Below, piece after piece: positions 13,734-17,764 of a stretch of 17,764 nucleotides of DNA. How positions within the stretch are numbered: position 1 is the first letter of the stretch; every line of letters starts with the position of its first letter. A model generated the notes under the pieces. It made no database searches. It saw only the letters and a program-made list of their open reading frames with translations, and had not been told where the DNA came from. Position numbers and translations under genes: made by a program. Source of the stretch: Puniceicoccales bacterium (GTDB lineage Bacteria; Verrucomicrobiota; Verrucomicrobiia; Opitutales; UBA953); NCBI GenBank assembly GCA_031289285.1, contig JAITPT010000240.1, positions 1 to 17,764 of the forward strand, written 5' to 3'.

Positions 13734-14168
13734 TCAGGAGTCGGTGGAGCGCAGGCGCGTCTCGATGTGGATGCGGGTGATGCCGGCCTTGCGCACTTCA
13801 TCAACGACGTAGCGCACTTGGCTGAAGAGCGCTTTCTCGTCGCCGTTGATGAGCACACGGGCGTCGGGCGAGCTTTGTTTCCACGCTTTGAGGAGTGCGA
13901 TGAACTCGTCGAGCGCGACGGGGCGCTTGTCCCATGCGACCGTCCCTTGGGCAGTGACGGTGATGGTGACTGCGCCTTTGTCGTCGCGTGGCTTAGAGGT
14001 CTCGGCGGCGGGGAGGGCGACTGCGAGGCCGCCGGATTTGTTCAGCGAGATGGTGAACAGGACGAAGGTGGCGAGCAGAAAAAAGATAACGTCAATCAAC
14101 GGTATGATTTCAATGCGGGCACGTTTGCGCGGCGGTTCGCGGAGGATGTCGTTCGGGTTGTCAGGCAT
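13734..14168 (-). CDS. exbD: ExbD/TolR-family proton-channel protein, first copy
   Basis: This 144-aa protein has one membrane helix at about residues 21-40 with the proton-carrying Asp26 in PLIDVIFFLL. A periplasmic domain contains VTITVTAQGTVAWDKRPVAL and the conserved ending VLINGDEKALFSQVRYVVDE, then KAGITRIHIETR. The gene follows exbB by 97 bp and precedes the second exbD by 82 bp. Double exbD genes are common beside tonB in several Gram-negative phyla. The two periplasmic domains probably have different partners or form a hetero-dimer; this is inference. Confidence 0.94.
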   Translation of the reverse strand: MPDNPNDILREPPRKRARIEIIPLIDVIFFLLATFVLFTISLNKSGGLAVALPAAETSKPRDDKGAVTITVTAQGTVAWDKRPVALDEFIALLKAWKQSSPDARVLINGDEKALFSQVRYVVDEVRKAGITRIHIETRLRSTDS

Positions 14169-14265
14169 GTTGGCGGGCGGCGTGGTTGTGGGCGGCGTGG
14201 GCGGCGGCGGCGTGGTTAAAACGGCGGTGGCGTGGCGGGTGAGCGTTGCGGTGGGCGGCGCGTGG

Positions 14266-14958
14266 TTAGATGCCCGCGCCGGTGCCGGTCACGGAGGCGG
14301 CGTCGAGGACGTCGCCAGCTTTTTGGCGAGCGAGGTTGAGCGCGTTGGCGGCGTTGCCGATTTCGCGACGCGCTTGCTCGACGCGTGTGTTGAGGACGTT
14401 GAAGGGCGCGAGTGCGAAGATGGCGATGGCGAGGCCGCAGGTGGTGGCGATGAGTGCTTCGCCGACGCCGCCGGTGATGTTACCCGCACTGGCAGCGAGG
14501 TCGGCAGAGTTGAGCGAGTTGAAGGTGCCAATCATGCCCGTCACGGTGCCGAGGAGACCGAGGAGAGGCGCGGCGGTGATGCAGGTGTCGAGGATGGAGA
14601 GACCTTGCTGGTAGCGGGTCAACTCGCGGCTGGACGCCTGCGCAAAGGCGTCGTCGAGCGAGAGGTCGCGGTGCGTGAGCGCATAGACGAGGATGCGGGC
14701 GATGTAGTCTTTGCTGCCTTGGCCGATGCCGATCGCGCCGTCCACGTCGCGCTTTTCGACGCGTTCGTAAATGAGCGCGGGAGCGCGGGTGTCGCGGGTG
14801 ACACGTTCGCGGGTGAGGAAGAGTATGCGTTCGATAATCACGGAGAGTGCCACGAACGAGACAAGCAGGATAGGCCACATAATCGGGCCTCCTTTCTTGA
14901 AGTAGGCGAGCGGGCCATTTTCAGAATCCAGCAGTGCGATGAGTAACGGTGTGTTCAT
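14266..14958 (-). CDS. exbB: ExbB/TolQ/MotA-family proton-channel protein
   Basis: This 230-aa protein has the three membrane helices of ExbB: about 26-45 (PIMWPILLVSFVALSVIIE), 122-146 with the signature ITAAPLLGLLGTVTGMIGTF, and 163-190 (GVGEALIATTCGLAIAIFAL). The cytoplasmic loop between the first two contains ERVEKRDVDGAI and the ILVYALTHRDLSL region. ExbB forms the pentameric channel around ExbD in the inner membrane. It is the first gene of the minus-strand run, so the promoter should lie in 14959-15450, but none is evident. The ATG at 14956-14958 lacks a Shine-Dalgarno sequence. Confidence 0.95.
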   Translation of the reverse strand: MNTPLLIALLDSENGPLAYFKKGGPIMWPILLVSFVALSVIIERILFLTRERVTRDTRAPALIYERVEKRDVDGAIGIGQGSKDYIARILVYALTHRDLSLDDAFAQASSRELTRYQQGLSILDTCITAAPLLGLLGTVTGMIGTFNSLNSADLAASAGNITGGVGEALIATTCGLAIAIFALAPFNVLNTRVEQARREIGNAANALNLARQKAGDVLDAASVTGTGAGI

Positions 14959-15482
14959 TGATGACTGAGTTTTTTTTGTTTGGTGAGTTGTGTGTGTTTG
15001 TGTGTGAGTTAGGTGTCATGCCCGATGTCGGCTTGAGTCTGACGGCGTTCGCGGCGTGACAGGGAGGCAGCATGGCGGAGGTAGGACGCGATGCAAACGT
15101 TATTTGTTTGGTAAAGAAAGAAAGAAGAGGGAGTTATTTGATTGATAAGTGTTACTGATAATTGCGACGGCGGTGTTTTGGGGGTGAGAGTGGGGCGGTG
15201 ACGGTGGCGGCGAGGGCGTGGGAGGCGGCGTGGACGGCGGCGGGGACGGCGGTGTGGACGGTGGTGGTGGCGGCGGCGGCGGCGGTGGCGTGGGCGGTGG
15301 CGTCGGCGGTGGTGCTGGTGGAGACGGGGATGTCGGCGGGGATGTCGGTGTGGCTGGTGGCGGCGGACGCGGACGCGGGTTTGCGTGTTGCGGGGAGGTG
15401 CGGCCTGAGGTCTGCGGTGCTGTGCAAAATCGCTGTTGTGCGCGGGCGGTAAAAAGATTTTTTTCGCGCCGTATTTTTTTGC
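14959..15482. other. 524-bp divergent spacer between exbB and the ATP-grasp gene
   Basis: No gene is supported here. 14959-15160 is mixed sequence with A/T-rich stretches near 15090-15165, the most likely promoter zone for exbB. 15162-15400 is low-complexity, built of GGCGGTG and GTGGCGG words on the plus strand. 15440-15482 is T-rich just before the ATP-grasp start. Open frames on both strands exist but look like products of the repeat composition. Confidence 0.5.
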
Positions 15483-16964
15483 ATGAGCAAATTTTTATTC
15501 GTCACCAACCGTCCCGAACGCTGGGCAACAGGCATTCCCGAGGCGCAAGTCGTCTCCGCTCGCCAATACCTCACTGAGCCGCAGTTCGCCGGGATGCGCG
15601 GGGTGCGCGTCATCAATCTCTGCCGCTCGCTGGGCTACCAGACGATTGGCTACTATGTCTCGCTGCTCGCCGAGGCACGCGGGCACAAGCCGCTGCCGCG
15701 CATCACGACGATTCAAGACGTGAAATCTTTTTCCATCATTCGCTCTGCCTCCGGCGACCTCGACGACCTCGCCAACAAAACGCTGGCGCACCACACGGAG
15801 CGCGAGTTCGAGCTTGACGTGTATTTTTCGCAGGGCGTCCGCAAACACTACGACCAGCTTTGCCGGCAGATTTTCAACACGTTCCCTGCCCCGCTGCTCC
15901 GCGCCTCGTTTCGCAAAGACGACGAGAGCGGCTGGGAGCTGCGCGGCGTCTCCAACATCGCCATCCAAGACATCCCCGCCGAGCATTTGCCCGCGCTTTT
16001 TGAGCGTGCCCACGAGTTCGTGCGCCGCGGCACCACGCCCGCACGCCCCAAGAACGGCTCGCGCTACGACCTCGCAATCCTCTGGGACAAGAACGACCGC
16101 AACAGCGCGTCCAACGAAAAAGCGATACGGCGTTTTGTCCGCGCCGCCGAGAAACTTTCCATTGACGCCGAGATCATCGAGCGCGACGACCTTGGGCGCG
16201 TGGGCGAGTTTGACGCGCTTTTCATCCGCTCGACGACCGCCGTCAACAATCACACTTTTCGTTTTGCCCGGGTCGCCGAGGCGGGCGGGCTGGTGGTGAT
16301 AGACGACCCGGTGTCAATCATCCGCTGTTCCAACAAAGTTTATCTCGCCGAGCTTTTCCAGAGGCACGGCATCCCGACGCCGCTCTCGCGGCTCGTCCAT
16401 CGCGACAACGCCGATGCCGTGCTGGTCGAGCTTGGGTTGCCGGTGATTTTGAAACAGCCCGACAGCGCGTTTTCCCTCGGCGTAAAAAAGGCGGAGACGC
16501 CGGAGGAATACCGTGCGCTCGTCGGCGAGTTGTTGGACAAATCTGACCTCGTGATCGCGCAGCAGTATCTGCCAACGGAGTTTGACTGGCGCATCGGCAT
16601 CCTCGACGGCAAGCCGCTCTACGCTTGTAAATACTACATGGCACGTGGCCACTGGCAGATTTACAACTCCGCCGAAAAAGCCGCCGCCAAAGCCAGCGGG
16701 CGACACATCACGTTGCCCGTCGAGTATGCCCCGCGCCTCGTCGTGCGCACCGCACTCAAAGCCGCCGCCTGCGTCGGGCGCGGTCTTTACGGCGTGGACG
16801 CCAAGGTCGCAGGCGGGAAGGTTTACGTCGTCGAGGTCAACGACAACCCCAGCATTGACGCAGGCGTCGAGGACTCGATTTTGCGTGAGACACTTTACGA
16901 GCGTGTCATGGAGTATTTTTTGCGCCGCTTGGAACAGGTCACCGATGGCCGCGAGGGAAATTGA
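15483..16964 (+). CDS. RimK-type ATP-grasp ligase with RLAN-like N-terminal region
   Basis: This 493-aa protein starts MSKFLFVTNRPERW and has an N-terminal region of about 180 residues (VINLCRSLGYQTIGYYVSLL, then RGHKPLPRITTIQDVKSF) that fits the RimK-like ATP-grasp N-terminal (RLAN, PF14401) family as I recall it. A pre-ATP-grasp segment follows (YDLAILWDKNDRNSASNEKA). The ATP-grasp fold begins near Ser283 (CSNKVYLAELFQRHGIPTP), with the nucleotide-binding LPVILKQPDSAFSLGV and the metal-binding motif VEVNDNPSID (Glu451, Asn453, Asn455). RimK relatives form amide bonds between amino acids or add them to a protein. The substrate here is unknown and no partner peptidase or acetyltransferase is adjacent. 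It stands alone on the plus strand, divergent from exbB, with no Shine-Dalgarno sequence. Confidence 0.9.
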   Translation: MSKFLFVTNRPERWATGIPEAQVVSARQYLTEPQFAGMRGVRVINLCRSLGYQTIGYYVSLLAEARGHKPLPRITTIQDVKSFSIIRSASGDLDDLANKTLAHHTEREFELDVYFSQGVRKHYDQLCRQIFNTFPAPLLRASFRKDDESGWELRGVSNIAIQDIPAEHLPALFERAHEFVRRGTTPARPKNGSRYDLAILWDKNDRNSASNEKAIRRFVRAAEKLSIDAEIIERDDLGRVGEFDALFIRSTTAVNNHTFRFARVAEAGGLVVIDDPVSIIRCSNKVYLAELFQRHGIPTPLSRLVHRDNADAVLVELGLPVILKQPDSAFSLGVKKAETPEEYRALVGELLDKSDLVIAQQYLPTEFDWRIGILDGKPLYACKYYMARGHWQIYNSAEKAAAKASGRHITLPVEYAPRLVVRTALKAAACVGRGLYGVDAKVAGGKVYVVEVNDNPSIDAGVEDSILRETLYERVMEYFLRRLEQVTDGREGN

Positions 16965-17034
16965 GCGGTGATGGCGGCGCGGCGGTGGCGGCGGCGGTGG
17001 CGGTGGCGACGCGGCGCGGAACGCAGAGTGCTAA

Positions 17035-17066
17035 GTCGGTTGCGTGTCGGTTGCGTGTCGGTTGCA
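17035..17066. repeat. three tandem copies of an 11-bp unit
   Basis: The unit GTCGGTTGCGT occurs at 17035-17045 and 17046-17056, with a third copy, one base short and ending in A, at 17057-17066. It is non-coding; no function can be read from it. Confidence 0.85.
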
Positions 17067-17280
17067 GAGCATCGCGGCTCTTCCGCGCCGCCGAAAAAAC
17101 AAACACCACAGAGCAGACTTAGCAGCCTGCGGGACGGCTGTGAGCGAGGGCGAGGGCGAAGGGGAGAGGGCTATGGAGAGAGGGAGGGGGGGGCAGCTTT
17201 TCACGCGAAACCCGCTCTTGACACTCAACGCCTCCGACAGCACCGTCCCTCGCAAACAGACAGGCCACATCACGGACTCA

Positions 17281-17312
17281 CTGGCTCATTCACTTACTGG
17301 CTCATTCACTCT
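17281..17312. repeat. 16-bp direct repeat, two copies
   Basis: CTGGCTCATTCACT plus two bases is repeated head to tail at 17281-17296 and 17297-17312, about 120 bp before the AAA-ATPase start. It could be a binding site or a chance slippage product. Confidence 0.8.
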
Positions 17313-17434
17313 TTCTCTCATCGCGCATTCACGCATACGCTTTCGCCTCCAACCGCCAACTCCTGCCGCTTGCCACCGCTTACCGCCACATATCACAACC
17401 ACACAGCAACCCATCACACATCGCCTTTTTCCCA

Positions 17435-17764
17435 ATGAAACGTCTCCCGCTCGGCATCCAATCCTTTTCCGAACTCCGCAACGGGGATTACCTCTACGTG
17501 GACAAAACCGAGGTCATTCACCGCCTCATCACATCGGGGAAACCCTTCTTCCTCGCCCGCCCACGCCGCTTCGGCAAGTCGCTGCTCATCTCAACGCTCG
17601 CCGAAATTTTCAAAGGAAACAAACCGCTCTTCGAGGGTCTCGCCATCTACGACAAGTGGGACTGGTCGCAAAAATACCCCGTCATACACCTCGATTGGAG
17701 CGGCACCAGTTTCAAGTCTATTGACGAAATGGACCGCGAATATCAAAAGTTTCTCCTGAAGACC
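17435..17764 (+). CDS. AAA-ATPase (PF09820 type), N-terminal part, cut by the window edge
   Basis: The 110 visible residues start MKRLPLGIQSFSELRNGDYL and show the classic opening of this family: YVDKTEVIHRLI, then FFLARPRRFGKSLLISTLAE with a Walker A-like GKS (Gly47, Lys48, Ser49), then YPVIHLDWSG. Full members are usually about 500-550 aa with a C-terminal PD-(D/E)XK nuclease-like domain (PF08011), which would lie outside the window. They occur as large paralogous sets in Bacteroidota, Verrucomicrobiota and other gut bacteria; their function is not established. The start is preceded by a C/A-rich leader with no Shine-Dalgarno sequence. Confidence 0.93.
   Translation, partial: MKRLPLGIQSFSELRNGDYLYVDKTEVIHRLITSGKPFFLARPRRFGKSLLISTLAEIFKGNKPLFEGLAIYDKWDWSQKYPVIHLDWSGTSFKSIDEMDREYQKFLLKT

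Larger units (their letters stand above)
16965..17434. other. 470-bp spacer with short repeats upstream of the AAA-ATPase gene
   Basis: No gene is supported. 16968-17025 is a GGCGGT-rich tract; 17035-17066 holds three copies of an 11-mer; 17148-17193 is a purine-rich G-tract region; 17281-17312 holds a 16-bp direct repeat. From about 17250 the plus strand becomes C/A-rich and G-poor up to the ATG at 17435, like the leaders of the minus-strand genes. No clear terminator for the ATP-grasp gene was found. Confidence 0.5.

Noticed and set aside
13652..13858. Longer N-terminus for the second ExbD
   Set aside because: It overlaps the end of the first exbD and is a Pro-rich artefact; the normal family length starts at 13651.
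15152..15484. Minus-strand frame, about 110 aa, Ala/Thr-rich, starting opposite the ATP-grasp gene
   Set aside because: The composition follows the GGCGGTG low-complexity DNA. No homology pattern or ribosome-binding site; kept only as part of the spacer observation.
17068..17142. Small hairpins (AGAGC/GCTCT and CAGCC/GGCTG) as terminators of the ATP-grasp gene
   Set aside because: Stems of 5 bp, far from the stop codon and without a T-run on the plus strand.
16968..17438. Plus-strand frame covering the spacer before the AAA-ATPase
   Set aside because: Biased Arg/Trp-rich then Ser/Thr/His-rich composition with no domain pattern; it spans tandem repeats and the G-tract.
1..17764. CRISPR arrays, tRNA or rRNA genes
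   Set aside because: No regularly spaced repeat-spacer pattern, tRNA-like cloverleaf or rRNA signature was seen. The only tandem repeats are the short ones listed.

Overview
The window is a bacterial, fairly GC-rich chromosomal segment. Sixteen ribosomal-protein genes on the minus strand form the S10 cluster plus the first part of the spc cluster. In transcription order (right to left) these are rpsJ-rplC-rplD-rplW-rplB-rpsS-[membrane protein]-rplV-rpsC-rplP-rpmC-rpsQ-rplN-rplX-rplE-rpsN-rpsH. Upstream, on the same strand, is a TonB-type energy-transduction cluster (exbB-exbD-exbD-tonB-TPR protein). The gene set and layout suggest a Gram-negative of the PVC group, most likely Verrucomicrobiota (perhaps Opitutae). 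That placement rests on gene content and memory of the group and is only moderately certain.

Layout. 1-1470: a visibly AT-richer segment holding a COG4637-like AAA/ABC-type ATPase gene, broken by a 162-bp fold-back element, and a displaced, diverged copy of the last 12 sense codons of rpsH. The usual rplF-rplR-rpsE-rpmD-rplO-secY continuation of the spc operon is absent at this position. 1471-10466: the ribosomal-protein cluster, with an unexpected 300-aa membrane-protein gene (6174-7076, carrying a C11 tract) between rpsS and rplV. 10674-14958: the TonB system, with two closely related ExbD proteins and a TPR protein that ends in a 7-residue Ser/Thr/Pro repeat tail encoded by 21-bp DNA repeats. 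14959-15482: a low-complexity, G-rich spacer. 15483-16964: on the plus strand, a RimK-type ATP-grasp ligase with a long N-terminal region. 16965-17434: a spacer with short tandem repeats and a G-quadruplex-like tract. 17435-end: the N-terminus of a PF09820-type AAA-ATPase, cut by the window edge.

How the genes work together. The ribosomal genes and the TonB genes are co-directional with short gaps and could share transcripts. ExbB/ExbD would use the proton gradient to energise TonB, which drives outer-membrane transporters that are not in the window; the TPR protein is probably periplasmic. Most genes lack a clear Shine-Dalgarno sequence, and many transcribed spacers are A/C-rich and G-poor, which suggests that initiation relies on unstructured leaders. 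No rRNA, tRNA, CRISPR array, transposase or integrase was found, and no promoter or intrinsic terminator could be supported confidently by eye.
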